A DNA stretch of 64,000 nucleotides from JAFTYO01 sp045644765 (GTDB lineage Bacteria; Pseudomonadota; Alphaproteobacteria; RF32; CAG-239), in NCBI GenBank assembly GCA_045644765.1, contig JAZRHM010000033.1, forward strand, positions 1 to 64,000, written 5' to 3'. The notes below the pieces were generated by a model. That model made no database searches, was not told the DNA's origin, and saw only the letters and a list, made by a program, of their open reading frames with translations. Below, piece after piece: positions 8,786 to 16,994 of this stretch. The number at the start of each line of letters is the position of its first letter. The stretch's first letter is position 1. The translations under genes and the position numbers were made by a program.

Positions 8786-10018
8786 TTAAAATTTATATTG
8801 AGCTTGCAAACCGATTAAGTTTGAGTAACTCTTGAAGTGTGCTTTTACATCACCAACGTATTGTGAAGTTCCGTTTTTCATGAACAAGTGAGCGTAACCT
8901 GCATCAAATTGCCAATTTTCGGTTTTGTAACTTGCTCCAACAGAAACCCATGTGCGGTTGCTATCAGGAATTCTGATTGTGCGGTGATATTTGTTACGAA
9001 CAGGAGATTGGTCATATGCAACACCTGCACGCAATGTCCAGTTTTCGTTCAAGTAGTAGTCAGCACCGAAAGAAATTGTCCATGTTTCACGCCATTTTTC
9101 ATCGACGGTTTTTCCACCAAGGCTTGATTCTAAAGTAAATTCTTGGAAACTGTCTTTCCAGTCTGTATAGCGAACAGAAGCAGATAATCCCCAACTATCA
9201 TTTAATTTATGGTAACCTGAAACTAACAAACTTGCCGGCAAATCAGGAGACGCTTCGCCATTTGAAACTTTGCCATTTGCATTAGGATATGGAGAAGGTA
9301 ATACATTAAAACCACTAAGTTCATGGTCACCTTTCACAGTTTGCATACTTTTACCCTTAAAGCTTACACCGATTCTGGTATCAGGTGTAAATTCATACAT
9401 AGCCCCAATGCTCCAAGCAGCTGTCCAACCATCAAGGTCAAAATCGCTATACCCTGTACCATAAGCCGCAGCCGGTGCTTTCTGATTATTTGACATTCTG
9501 CCATGGATGTAACGAGCAATTACAGATGCCCCTAATGAAAGTTTGTCGGTCACTCTGTATGCAACAGCAGGTGCTAAATCAATTACTTCCAATTCTGAAC
9601 GAACGCCGGCTTCAGCAACAAAACTTTGTTTGCTGTAACGAGTTCTTAAACCAAAAGGTGCATAAATACCAAAACCGGCAGTTAAGCGGTCATTTACTCT
9701 ATATTGGGCAAATGCGTGAGGAAGTGTAACACCAATGTTCATTTTGGTTTTTGCATATTCGCCGTTTTCTTCGCCTCTTACTTTGGCGTTAAGATGCGCA
9801 ACAGTTAAACCACCTTGAACACCTGATGTTTGGTTTAATACCATACCGGCAGGATTATATGCCAAAGCTGAAAAATCATCACCTACAACACCGGCACCGG
9901 CAAAAGCACGACCAAGTCCTGTTGCTGAATATTCATTAAGTTGATATCCGGCAGCAAAACTTTCAGTTGATGCTAAACATAAAGCAGACACTGCTGCTAA
10001 CATATAAAGTTTTTTCAT
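8786..10018 (-). CDS. fadL: FadL/OmpP1-family outer membrane transport protein
   Basis: FadL-family proteins are 14-strand beta-barrels of the outer membrane that let long-chain fatty acids or other hydrophobic compounds in. This 410-residue protein has a signal peptide (MKKLYMLAAVSALCLASTESFA, cleavage about residue 22). It is followed by the FadL hatch pattern: GYQLNEYSATGLGRAFAGAG, and the hallmark NPAGM at 55-59. Alternating-strand sequence continues to a C-terminal aromatic (QAQYKF), the outer-membrane assembly signal. It is divergent from an HxlR-type regulator across a 156-base region with palindromes, so regulation by that protein is a reasonable inference. Substrate cannot be read from the sequence; the gene symbol is by family. 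Confidence 0.88.
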   Translation of the reverse strand: MKKLYMLAAVSALCLASTESFAAGYQLNEYSATGLGRAFAGAGVVGDDFSALAYNPAGMVLNQTSGVQGGLTVAHLNAKVRGEENGEYAKTKMNIGVTLPHAFAQYRVNDRLTAGFGIYAPFGLRTRYSKQSFVAEAGVRSELEVIDLAPAVAYRVTDKLSLGASVIARYIHGRMSNNQKAPAAAYGTGYSDFDLDGWTAAWSIGAMYEFTPDTRIGVSFKGKSMQTVKGDHELSGFNVLPSPYPNANGKVSNGEASPDLPASLLVSGYHKLNDSWGLSASVRYTDWKDSFQEFTLESSLGGKTVDEKWRETWTISFGADYYLNENWTLRAGVAYDQSPVRNKYHRTIRIPDSNRTWVSVGASYKTENWQFDAGYAHLFMKNGTSQYVGDVKAHFKSYSNLIGLQAQYKF

Positions 10019-10066
10019 ATAAAAAGTTCCTATACAAAAGTTAGTTGTTAAAAGTTAAAAATTTTC

Positions 10067-10094
10067 TTGCTAAAGTTTATAAAAATGATATAAG
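10067..10094 (+). promoter_or_regulatory. Candidate promoter of the hxlR gene
   Basis: A TTGCTA (10067-10072) and a TATAAG (10089-10094) are separated by 16 bases, resembling -35 and -10 elements. The predicted start would fall around 10101, just before the palindrome at 10107. Assigned by eye only. Confidence 0.4.
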
Positions 10095-10106
10095 AAAGTA
10101 AAGTAA

Positions 10107-10143
10107 GCACTTATAAGTGCGATAGTTCCTATTTGGAAACTAT
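10107..10143. promoter_or_regulatory. Two adjacent palindromes, candidate operators for the HxlR regulator
   Basis: A perfect 14-base palindrome (GCACTTATAAGTGC, 10107-10120) is followed by an imperfect inverted repeat (ATAGTTCC ... GGAAACTAT, 10122-10143). The half-site AGTTCCTAT at 10124-10132 recurs exactly 99 bases away at 10025-10033, just before the fadL-like start. Winged-helix dimers such as HxlR proteins commonly bind such sites in divergent intergenic regions. The link to this regulator is inference. Confidence 0.5.
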
Positions 10144-10174
10144 TACAGCATTGTAAAGCTTTGGGAGAAAAACT

Positions 10175-10525
10175 ATGTCTGAATATATGCCTGAAAAGTT
10201 GGCCGAAATGACATTAAAAATGATTGGAGATCGTTGGAAGGTTCTAATTATTCAAAATTTAATGGAAGGAACTAAACGATTCGGCGAACTCAAGAGAGAG
10301 CTTGGCGACATCACACAAAAGGTCCTTACTTCTAACTTACGTCTTTTGGAAGAAAAAGGAATCTTAATCAGAAAAGTATATGCCCAAATTCCACCACGCG
10401 TTGATTATACATTAACACAACTTGGCTATGAACTTAAACCGGTGATTGATTCTATGATAGAATGGGCTGAAGAATATCGCAAAACCATGGCTCAAATGCT
10501 TAATATTGAATTGATTGAAGAATAA
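10175..10525 (+). CDS. HxlR-family winged-helix transcriptional regulator
   Basis: A 116-residue single-domain regulator. The HxlR (MarR-like superfamily) winged-helix fold is shown by MIGDRWKVLIIQNLMEGTKRFGEL, then the recognition-helix region ITQKVLTSNLRLLEEKGIL and the wing segment IPPRVDYTLTQLGYELKPVI. There is no N-terminal cysteine of the type used by the redox-sensing members (HypR, YodB), so the inducing signal is unknown. GGGAG precedes the ATG. It is divergent from the fadL-like gene and ends in a shared bidirectional terminator. Confidence 0.92.
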   Translation: MSEYMPEKLAEMTLKMIGDRWKVLIIQNLMEGTKRFGELKRELGDITQKVLTSNLRLLEEKGILIRKVYAQIPPRVDYTLTQLGYELKPVIDSMIEWAEEYRKTMAQMLNIELIEE

Positions 10526-10540
10526 TAGTTGTACAAATAA

Positions 10541-10579
10541 AAAAACAACCTCTTTTGTTTGAAAGAGGTTGTTTTTTTT
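10541..10579. terminator. Bidirectional terminator between hxlR gene and carD
   Basis: A perfect 12-bp inverted repeat (10544-10555 with 10562-10573) is flanked by an A-run on one side and a T-run on the other. It serves both converging genes. Confidence 0.92.
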
Positions 10580-10588
10580 ATTTAGTTC

Positions 10589-11095
10589 TTATTTTGCTAA
10601 AATATCCAATAACTTTTTATTAGCATCCTCAACTGAAGTGTTGTCAAAAACTGCCACTTCACTTGCTAATCTATCAAAAGCTTGCTCATAAATTTGGCGC
10701 TCGCTATAAGACTGTTCTGCAATATTTTCATTACGATACAAATCGCGAACAACTTCTGCGATAGCAACCGGATTTCCGGAATTTATTTTATTTTCATATT
10801 CTTGTGCTCTGCGTGACCACATAACTTTTTTAATTTTGGCCTTACCCTTTAACGTCGACAAAGCATCATTTATTGTTGATTCTTCAGAAATTTTTCTAAG
10901 ACCGACATGCTCTACCTTAGCCATAGGTATACGTAATGTCATTTTGTCTTTATCAAAATTAACAACCAATAATTCAAGCTCGGTTCCGGCAATATTTTGT
11001 TTAGATATATCAGAAACTTTACCTACACCATGAGTGGGGTATACAACATAATCTCCGGAACAAAATACCGGAGAAGGAGTTTTTTTAATACTCAT
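10589..11095 (-). CDS. carD: CarD/CdnL-family RNA polymerase-binding regulator
   Basis: CarD/CdnL proteins bind the RNA polymerase beta subunit lobe and stabilise the open complex, especially at rRNA and growth promoters. The 168-residue length matches alphaproteobacterial members. The N-terminal CarD_CdnL_TRCF domain is visible in FCSGDYVVYPTHGVGKVSDI (about 11-30) and the strand segment LRIPMAKVEHVGLRKI. The C-terminal helical domain begins near KVMWSRRAQEYENKINSGNP, which contains the conserved Trp that contacts the upstream edge of the bubble. A strong terminator lies downstream. It is a single-gene transcript as far as can be seen. Confidence 0.94.
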   Translation of the reverse strand: MSIKKTPSPVFCSGDYVVYPTHGVGKVSDISKQNIAGTELELLVVNFDKDKMTLRIPMAKVEHVGLRKISEESTINDALSTLKGKAKIKKVMWSRRAQEYENKINSGNPVAIAEVVRDLYRNENIAEQSYSERQIYEQAFDRLASEVAVFDNTSVEDANKKLLDILAK

Positions 11096-11190
11096 ACTAT
11101 CTCCTTAAAAGCAATTTTCATTTCAAGACAAAACGTAATATATCACATTTTTAAGCCTAAATCTAGAGTAAAAATGAAAAAAATTTTTTT

Positions 11191-11661
11191 TTATTTTTTA
11201 GGAAATAAATTTGTTTGTCTTAAAGCTTCGCCCACAACCATTACTGCTGAAACAGCAACATTAATTGAGCGAGCATTTTCATTCATCGGGATAATGAGAC
11301 GAGCATCGGCTTTTTGATGTACCTCTAGAGGAGCTCCTGCACTTTCTCGTCCCATTAATATTATATCATTTTCCTTAAACTCAAAATCAGTATACGGCAT
11401 ATCTGCTTTTGTAGTAAGCAATACAATCCTGCCATACTCTTTCGAATTTTGAGCTCTATAATTTAGAAAATCTTCCCAAGAATTGTGTCTTACATATTTA
11501 GCCATTTCAACATAATCCATACCGGCTCTTCGCATAGATTTTTCATTAAAAATAAAACCGCATGGTTCTATAATATCCAAAGGCACATCCAAACATGCCC
11601 CCAAACGCAAAAGCGTTCCGGTATTTTGCGGAATATCAGGTTGGAAAAGAGCTATTCTCAT
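11191..11661 (-). CDS. trmL: tRNA (cytidine/uridine-34 2'-O)-methyltransferase TrmL
   Basis: TrmL is a SPOUT methyltransferase that 2'-O-methylates the wobble base of leucine tRNAs. The 156-residue protein starts MRIALFQPDIPQNTGTLLRL, the canonical N-terminus, and carries the SPOUT knot signatures: GRIVLLTTKA, ILMGRESAGAP and IPMNENARSINVAVSAVMV. The frame is open 13 codons further upstream, but ATG 11661 gives the conserved N-terminus and falls one base after the secB stop, so translation is probably coupled to secB. Confidence 0.95.
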   Translation of the reverse strand: MRIALFQPDIPQNTGTLLRLGACLDVPLDIIEPCGFIFNEKSMRRAGMDYVEMAKYVRHNSWEDFLNYRAQNSKEYGRIVLLTTKADMPYTDFEFKENDIILMGRESAGAPLEVHQKADARLIIPMNENARSINVAVSAVMVVGEALRQTNLFPKK

Positions 11662-11662
11662 T

Positions 11663-12103
11663 TTAGTTTCCGGTTTTACGAGCCATATATAAAGCAGCAA
11701 AATCTATCGGACTAAGCATAATCGGAGGTAAACCGCCTTCGACCAGGCATTGAGTAATAATATTACGAGCAAACGGGAATAAAAGTCTCGGAATTTCAAC
11801 TGCAATTACAGGTTCTATATGTTCTTCCGGCACATTTAACGTTACAAGAGCTGCGTAAGAAAGTTCAAGAACAAACAATTTTTTATCTTCTACATCACCA
11901 TTTAAATTAATTTTAAGCGATACGTTATAGCTATCCTCTATTTTTTTTGATTCAACGCTAACATCAACTTTTAATGCCGGTTGTGAAGCGACTTGTTTGA
12001 AAATTTCCGGCGCATACGGAATTTCGAGTGATAAATCTTTAATATATTGGTTATGTATTGCTATAGGTGATACTTTAACATTTTCTTGTTTTTTATCCGT
12101 CAT
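11663..12103 (-). CDS. secB: Protein-export chaperone SecB
   Basis: SecB is a cytoplasmic tetrameric chaperone that keeps preproteins unfolded and hands them to SecA. The 146-residue length is typical. Diagnostic segments are IHNQYIKDLSLEIPYAP near the N-terminus, the strand ELSYAALVTLN, and the C-terminal block LLFPFARNIITQCLVEGGLPPIMLSPIDFAALYM. A normal SecB C-terminus follows but without the zinc-binding-site tail being obvious for SecA. It is transcribed with trmL and divergent from timA, as is usual for secB in alphaproteobacteria. Confidence 0.96.
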   Translation of the reverse strand: MTDKKQENVKVSPIAIHNQYIKDLSLEIPYAPEIFKQVASQPALKVDVSVESKKIEDSYNVSLKINLNGDVEDKKLFVLELSYAALVTLNVPEEHIEPVIAVEIPRLLFPFARNIITQCLVEGGLPPIMLSPIDFAALYMARKTGN

Positions 12104-12241
12104 ATTTTTTCTTTCATAAATAAGTTAGATCATTTTTGATATACTCATACAATAAATATTCCTATTCGTCAAACATTATAGTTGATAATATCACAAAATG
12201 CGTTATATTGTATTTGTTTTATACAAATGCAAGAGGAACAA

Positions 12242-12892
12242 ATGTCGCAATATATAGATATAATTTTTCTACTTTTAGTAGTGGGTGTTGTTTTTTACAG
12301 ACTGTATTCTGCTCTCGGAACAGAGCCGGAAAAAGAAAGAAAAATTGTTTTAATTTCAAAAGATGATTTGAAAAAAGCAAATTTAAATTTGCCGAAGGAA
12401 ATTACAGAACAACTAAATCTTATGGCAAAAATGGCGGAAGAAGAAGATAGTGAAGTTTGTAAAACTTTGCGTCAAATACCTAACTTCAATCGTAACGAAT
12501 TTTGCACAAAAGCTGCAAAAGTGTTTGAAATGGTGCTTAACGCCTTTGCTTGTCAAGATGAGAAAACATTAAAAATGCTAACTGAAAAAAAACTGTTTGC
12601 CAAGTTTAAAAAAATTATAGATAGTCGCAAAGAAGAAGGAATTTGTGCAGAAACTGATTTGATAAAAATAGAAGATATCACAATAGAAAATGCTAATATA
12701 AAAAATGACGGATTGGTAAGCATTGTTGTTAAATTTGTCAGCGAACAAATTAATCTATTGAAAAATGCTGCCGGCGAAATTATTGAAGGTGATGAAAATT
12801 TTGTGCAAAAAATTACGGATATTTGGACTTTTGAAAAAAATATAAACTCACCATCTAAAACCTGGCTTTTAGTATCTACAAAGAAAAAATAA
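12242..12892 (+). CDS. timA: Tim44/TimA-family membrane-anchored protein
   Basis: TimA proteins are inner-membrane-anchored, cytoplasm-facing proteins with a C-terminal Tim44-like domain, found in alphaproteobacteria and linked to mitochondrial Tim44. This 216-residue protein has one N-terminal transmembrane helix (SQYIDIIFLLLVVGVVFYRLYSALG), followed directly by the typical basic-acidic linker, and the Tim44-like region from about 75 to the end (FCTKAAKVFEMVLNAFACQD, then IWTFEK near the C-terminus). ATG 12242 has an AGAGGAAC site; the frame is open earlier but without such a signal. Its location between divergent secB and mltA is the standard alphaproteobacterial neighbourhood and supports the call. 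Confidence 0.88.
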   Translation: MSQYIDIIFLLLVVGVVFYRLYSALGTEPEKERKIVLISKDDLKKANLNLPKEITEQLNLMAKMAEEEDSEVCKTLRQIPNFNRNEFCTKAAKVFEMVLNAFACQDEKTLKMLTEKKLFAKFKKIIDSRKEEGICAETDLIKIEDITIENANIKNDGLVSIVVKFVSEQINLLKNAAGEIIEGDENFVQKITDIWTFEKNINSPSKTWLLVSTKKK

Positions 12893-14044
12893 ATGAGAAG
12901 AATCGGACTTTTAATAATTGTCTTTTTATTAATATCTTGCGTATCAAAACATACGCCGGATATTCCCACGCTTGATGACAATAGCAATATTTTTTTACAA
13001 AAAGCTGATTTTTCAGATTTAAAAAATTTTTTAAATGATAACCTTGATGAGGCTGTTGTAGCTTTTGATCGCACTTGTAAAGCCATAAAAGAAAATCCGC
13101 AAATCTTATTAAGAGCAAAAATAAATATAAATCCGCAACAATATATTGATATCTGTGAAAAATTTGAGGATAAAAATATATCTTCTTCTTTTGCTATGAG
13201 AAATTTTTTAATTACAAATTTTGAACCATATCTTGTCAAAGCCGGAAATAATCAAGTTGGGAAATTTACTTCTTACTATGAAGCAGAGCTTAAAGCATCA
13301 AGAACAAAGCACGATGAATATATTTATCCTATTTATAACCGACCGAATGATTTAATTGAAATTAATTTAGCGGATTTTGATAAATCTTTACCAAATCGCA
13401 GATTGTTAGGACGAATTGAAGGATCAAAACTTATACCTTATCATACCAGAGCCGAAATCGAACAAAAAATCATTGATGCACCTGTTATTTTGTGGGGAAA
13501 TGATGCTGTCGATATATATTTAATGCAAATCCAAGGATCTGCTATAGCCTTACTTGATGATGGTTCAAATGTTCGTATCAAATACGCCGATAATAACGGA
13601 CATAATTTTGTTGGAATCGGTAGCATTTTGCTCAAAAAAGGTCTACTGAAACCGGGACAAGCTTCAATGGATAAAATTAGAGACTGGTTAAAGGAAAATC
13701 CTCAAATTGCTAAAGTAAACATGGCTGAAAACCCTCGTTATATTTTTCATGCAATTTCTGATGCCGAAGGTCCTATCGGTGCATTAGGTGTTCCTTTAGT
13801 TGCGGGAAGAAGTTTGGCTGTTGATGACACAAACATCCCCTTGGGAGCCTTACTTTGGCTTGAAACAACCGGCCCAAATAAAGAAAAGATTGAAAAGCTT
13901 GTAATAGCTCAAGATATTGGTGGTGCTATCAAAGGTATCGTAAGAGGTGATTATTTTTGGGGCCATGGAGAACAAGCTTTATTATCCGCCGGAAAAATGA
14001 ATTCTACCGGACAATACTATATTTTACTCCCTAAAGCCGATTAA
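12893..14044 (+). CDS. mltA: Membrane-bound lytic murein transglycosylase A (lipoprotein)
   Basis: MltA cleaves the glycan strand of peptidoglycan to give 1,6-anhydro-MurNAc ends. The 383-residue protein begins with a lipoprotein signal ending LLISC, so Cys16 should be lipidated. The MltA double-psi beta-barrel and 3D domain are plain: KFTSYYEAEL, VILWGNDAVDIYLMQIQGSA, the domain GVPLVAGRSLAVDDTNIPLGALLWL and the catalytic region IAQDIGGAIKGIVRGDYFWG, whose Asp is the known catalytic acid position. The ATG follows the timA TAA directly, so the two genes are translated together. Confidence 0.96.
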   Translation: MRRIGLLIIVFLLISCVSKHTPDIPTLDDNSNIFLQKADFSDLKNFLNDNLDEAVVAFDRTCKAIKENPQILLRAKININPQQYIDICEKFEDKNISSSFAMRNFLITNFEPYLVKAGNNQVGKFTSYYEAELKASRTKHDEYIYPIYNRPNDLIEINLADFDKSLPNRRLLGRIEGSKLIPYHTRAEIEQKIIDAPVILWGNDAVDIYLMQIQGSAIALLDDGSNVRIKYADNNGHNFVGIGSILLKKGLLKPGQASMDKIRDWLKENPQIAKVNMAENPRYIFHAISDAEGPIGALGVPLVAGRSLAVDDTNIPLGALLWLETTGPNKEKIEKLVIAQDIGGAIKGIVRGDYFWGHGEQALLSAGKMNSTGQYYILLPKAD

Positions 14045-14052
14045 GGTTACAA

Positions 14053-14571
14053 ATGTCCGATAGCGAAGATGAAAAATTTTGGCATGAAGCGGTTAAAGAT
14101 GTTAAAAAAACATCTCAACAAAATGTATTACATATTTCCCAAACAAAGAAGACTATAAAAATACGAAAAACACAAACTGTACCTTTAACAATTTATAAAC
14201 ACGATTTAAAACTCGGCACAAGCTCTGATATTGATTATCAAACGATGCGCAAATTTAAACGCGAAGAGTTTGGAGTTGATGGCACCTTAGACTTACATGG
14301 TTATACCGAAGATAAAGCTTACACTGCTGTCTATAATTTTATTACATCTTCTTATTTAGCTAAAAAAAGGTGCATCTTAATAATCACCGGCAAGGGCTTA
14401 CCTCATCCGGATGAAGATGTTTTTGCTCCAAAGGGTGTGCTAAAAGATAAAGTTCCTCAATGGTTACAAACAGATGATCTAAAACAGCTTATTTTATCTT
14501 ACATTCACCCGTCCGCAAAGTTAGGCGGAAGCGGCGCCTTATATATATTATTACGCCGCAAACGCACCTGA
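14053..14571 (+). CDS. Smr-domain protein (putative endonuclease)
   Basis: A stand-alone Smr (small MutS-related) domain protein of 172 residues. The first about 70 residues are charged and probably disordered. The Smr domain follows with its LDLHGYT motif (about 79-85), the helix EDKAYTAVYNFI, and the strand-turn ITGKGLPHPD. The domain ends near SGALYILLRRKR. Smr domains have nicking endonuclease activity in MutS2 and YfcN/SmrB homologues. SmrB cuts mRNA at collided ribosomes in E. coli; whether this one acts on RNA or DNA cannot be told. It is the last gene of the timA-mltA run, ending one base before a convergent gene. Confidence 0.9.
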   Translation: MSDSEDEKFWHEAVKDVKKTSQQNVLHISQTKKTIKIRKTQTVPLTIYKHDLKLGTSSDIDYQTMRKFKREEFGVDGTLDLHGYTEDKAYTAVYNFITSSYLAKKRCILIITGKGLPHPDEDVFAPKGVLKDKVPQWLQTDDLKQLILSYIHPSAKLGGSGALYILLRRKRT

Positions 14572-14572
14572 T

Positions 14573-15334
14573 TTATACTTTATATGGTATTTTTGAATAA
14601 ATAAAATTACTTATACAATTTGGCAACATAGCACCAAACCAAGCACCAAAACGCATAGGCCATGGGAAAGCTATCAAACCGACATTTTTTTCTATACGTT
14701 TAGCAATAATATCAGCTGCTTTATCTGCTTCCATAAAAAACGGCATAGGACAAGTGTTTTTATCCGTAATGCGAGAACGAACAAATCCGGGACAAATAAC
14801 ATTTAATTGTATATTTTCTTTTGCTAAGCGCAACCTTAATGCTTCACCATAAGCTTTAACACAAGCTTTACTTGCACTATATGAAGGGCAACCTGCCAAA
14901 CCATGATATCCTGCTATAGAAGCAGTTATTGCTACAATTCTCGGTTCCGAATCGTCTTCTTTTTTATACATTTCAATAGTAGGAGTGAGTGTGTTAAGAA
15001 CACCAAAAATATTGATATTAAACGTATTGTAAACATTTTCCGGAGTTTCTTCACCGGTAGATACTCCTGCATTGGCAAAAACCAAATGTAATCTGGCTTT
15101 TTTATTGCAACTTTCAATCCAAGACGCAACCTTATCTTTATCTGTAACATCTAAAATTTCGGAATAAACCGTTGCTCCTTGCTCTTGGCATTTTTTTACA
15201 GTGTTTTCCAAACGTTCTTGGTTTCTGCCACATAAAAACAATGTTACATCTTTTTGTTTGGCATAATGTAAAGCCAGCGCCTCTCCTATACCGGAAGAAG
15301 CACCTGTAATTAAAATATTTTTGATGGTATTCAT
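14573..15334 (-). CDS. Short-chain dehydrogenase/reductase family protein
   Basis: A classical SDR oxidoreductase of 253 residues. The NAD(P)-binding glycine motif is TGASSGIG at 10-17, the NAG motif is FANAG at 87-91, and the catalytic set is Ser139, Tyr152 and Lys156 in the SYSASK block. The C-terminal half ends with a hydrophobic substrate region (KAADIIAKRI). SDR families use many alcohols and ketones, so the substrate is unknown. The pattern resembles the YdfG/DltE-like subgroup by general look only. The gene is convergent with the Smr gene and divergent from yicC. Confidence 0.9.
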   Translation of the reverse strand: MNTIKNILITGASSGIGEALALHYAKQKDVTLFLCGRNQERLENTVKKCQEQGATVYSEILDVTDKDKVASWIESCNKKARLHLVFANAGVSTGEETPENVYNTFNINIFGVLNTLTPTIEMYKKEDDSEPRIVAITASIAGYHGLAGCPSYSASKACVKAYGEALRLRLAKENIQLNVICPGFVRSRITDKNTCPMPFFMEADKAADIIAKRIEKNVGLIAFPWPMRFGAWFGAMLPNCISNFIYSKIPYKV

Positions 15335-15407
15335 AATTTTTTCCTAGTAAAATTTTAACAGATTTGTTTTACTATATATCATATTTTTTTAAATGAGGAG
15401 AAATATT

Positions 15408-16310
15408 TTGCAACTATCCAGTATGACAGGTTTTGCCCGCTGTAATAAAACTTTTGTTTATGAAAACAAAAAATATTCATGGGCATGGGAAGTAAAAAGT
15501 GTAAACGCCAAAGGTCAAGATATCAAACTTAGAATACCTCTTTGGCTTGAAGATATAAACGAAAACATAAAATCGGTGTTTTCCGAAACATTTTCCAGAG
15601 GTACTTTTAACATATGTCTGGACATCGAGCTTGAAAACGATAATCCTGATGTAGAAATTAATACAAAATTGCTATCTGTTTTAACTGAAAAATTAAAGCA
15701 AATTTACCTATCCGATACTGATTTATTTGCAAAACCATCACCGGCTGAATTGTTAAAAGTTAGCGGAGTGGTTAAAGTTGTTGATAACACTCCGGATGAA
15801 CAAGAGTTAAACTTGCTTAAAAAAGAACTTCTATATTCTTTGCAAGAAGCTGCTGTTTTGTTAAAGCAAGATCGTTTGAAAGAAGGGCAAAAAATTGCAG
15901 CCGCCTTAAAAAACATACTAAATAACATCAAAGATATTGTAGAAAAAACAGAAAAAATCACACTTGAGACGCCTCAAAAAATAAAAGAAAAAGTATACAC
16001 TCAAGTTGAAAATTTATTATCTGACACTACTATTGCGCCAGAAAGACTTGAACAAGAAATTGTACTTTTGGTTATGAAAGCCGATGTCAAAGAAGAAATT
16101 GATCGTTTAAAAGCCCATATTAAAACAGCTTTTGAACTATTAGAAAGTGATCTTCCAGTTGGCAGAAGGCTTGATTTTTTATGTCAGGAGCTTAATCGTG
16201 AAGCGAACACTTTATGTTCAAAATCATGCGATATTGAACAAACAAAATATGGCATGGAGTTAAAAGCCCTTATTGAGCAATTTAGAGAACAAACACAAAA
16301 TATGGAGTAA
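15408..16310 (+). CDS. yicC: YicC-family endoribonuclease
   Basis: YicC proteins are conserved stress-related proteins; the E. coli member has been reported as an endoribonuclease. The N-terminal motif MTGFARC, the segment WEVKSVNAKGQDIKLRIP and the C-terminal block PVGRRLDFLCQELNREANTL are family hallmarks. I chose TTG 15408 because a GAGGAG site ends seven bases before it. The in-frame ATG 15393 overlaps that site and so is unlikely to be the start. The resulting 300 residues fit the family. It is followed after six bases by gmk, a pairing common in proteobacteria. Confidence 0.93.
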   Translation: MQLSSMTGFARCNKTFVYENKKYSWAWEVKSVNAKGQDIKLRIPLWLEDINENIKSVFSETFSRGTFNICLDIELENDNPDVEINTKLLSVLTEKLKQIYLSDTDLFAKPSPAELLKVSGVVKVVDNTPDEQELNLLKKELLYSLQEAAVLLKQDRLKEGQKIAAALKNILNNIKDIVEKTEKITLETPQKIKEKVYTQVENLLSDTTIAPERLEQEIVLLVMKADVKEEIDRLKAHIKTAFELLESDLPVGRRLDFLCQELNREANTLCSKSCDIEQTKYGMELKALIEQFREQTQNME

Positions 16311-16316
16311 TATATT

Positions 16317-16979
16317 ATGAGTGATATTGTTGATACTTTAAGGAAAACCAGAAAAGGTGCAATGTTTATTATTGAAGCACCATCAGGAACCGGTAAAAGC
16401 ACTATTGTTAAAGAGCTCTTAAAACAAGATTCAAACTTAAAATTTTCTGTTTCGGTAACCACACGCAAACCACGTGAAGGCGAAAAAGATGGCGTAGATT
16501 ATTACTATATTACTGATGAAAAATATGACGAGTTATTAAAACAAGATGCTTTTTATGAATATGTAAATTCTCAATATGGTTCGCGCTATGGAACTTTACG
16601 TTCAGAAGTTGACAGCTTTATTAACATAGGACAAGATGTTATTTTTGACATGGATTGGATTGGTGCAAGACAAATGCGCCAAAAAGCTCCTAATGATGTT
16701 GTGACCATTTATTTATTACCACCTTCCGTTAAAGAAGTTCGTCGTCGCTTGGAAGATAGAAAAACCGACTCCAAAGAAGTTATTGAAAAGCGTATGAATT
16801 TAGTTGCTGAAAAATTAAAACATTGGGATGAATTCGACTATGTAATTGTCAACGCAGATATTGAGGAAACCGTAAGAAAAGTACAGAGAGTTATATCAGG
16901 CGAAAGAATGAAAAGAGTTCGTCAAAGCGGATTACCTGATTTTATCAATAGCTTATTAGAGGAAGCTAAAGAAAAATAA
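16317..16979 (+). CDS. gmk: Guanylate kinase
   Basis: Phosphorylates GMP to GDP with ATP. The P-loop APSGTGKST lies at 21-29, followed by the GMP-binding signature SVSVTTRKPREGEKDGVDYY and the segment YEYVNSQYGSRYGT. The downstream VIFDMDWIGARQMRQK is the usual second nucleotide-binding strand, with DMDW where VLDIDWQG is typical. At 220 aa it is of usual length. It forms a unit with yicC upstream; cysK follows 15 bases after its stop. Confidence 0.97.
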   Translation: MSDIVDTLRKTRKGAMFIIEAPSGTGKSTIVKELLKQDSNLKFSVSVTTRKPREGEKDGVDYYYITDEKYDELLKQDAFYEYVNSQYGSRYGTLRSEVDSFINIGQDVIFDMDWIGARQMRQKAPNDVVTIYLLPPSVKEVRRRLEDRKTDSKEVIEKRMNLVAEKLKHWDEFDYVIVNADIEETVRKVQRVISGERMKRVRQSGLPDFINSLLEEAKEK

Positions 16980-16994
16980 TCTTTGGAGATTAAT

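Noticed and set aside
12553..13239. A 228-codon open frame on the minus strand
   Set aside because: It lies fully antisense to timA and mltA, both with clear family motifs. Its sequence is rich in Ser/Phe/Leu, as expected for the reverse of Lys/Glu-rich coding, and it has no ribosome site or motif.
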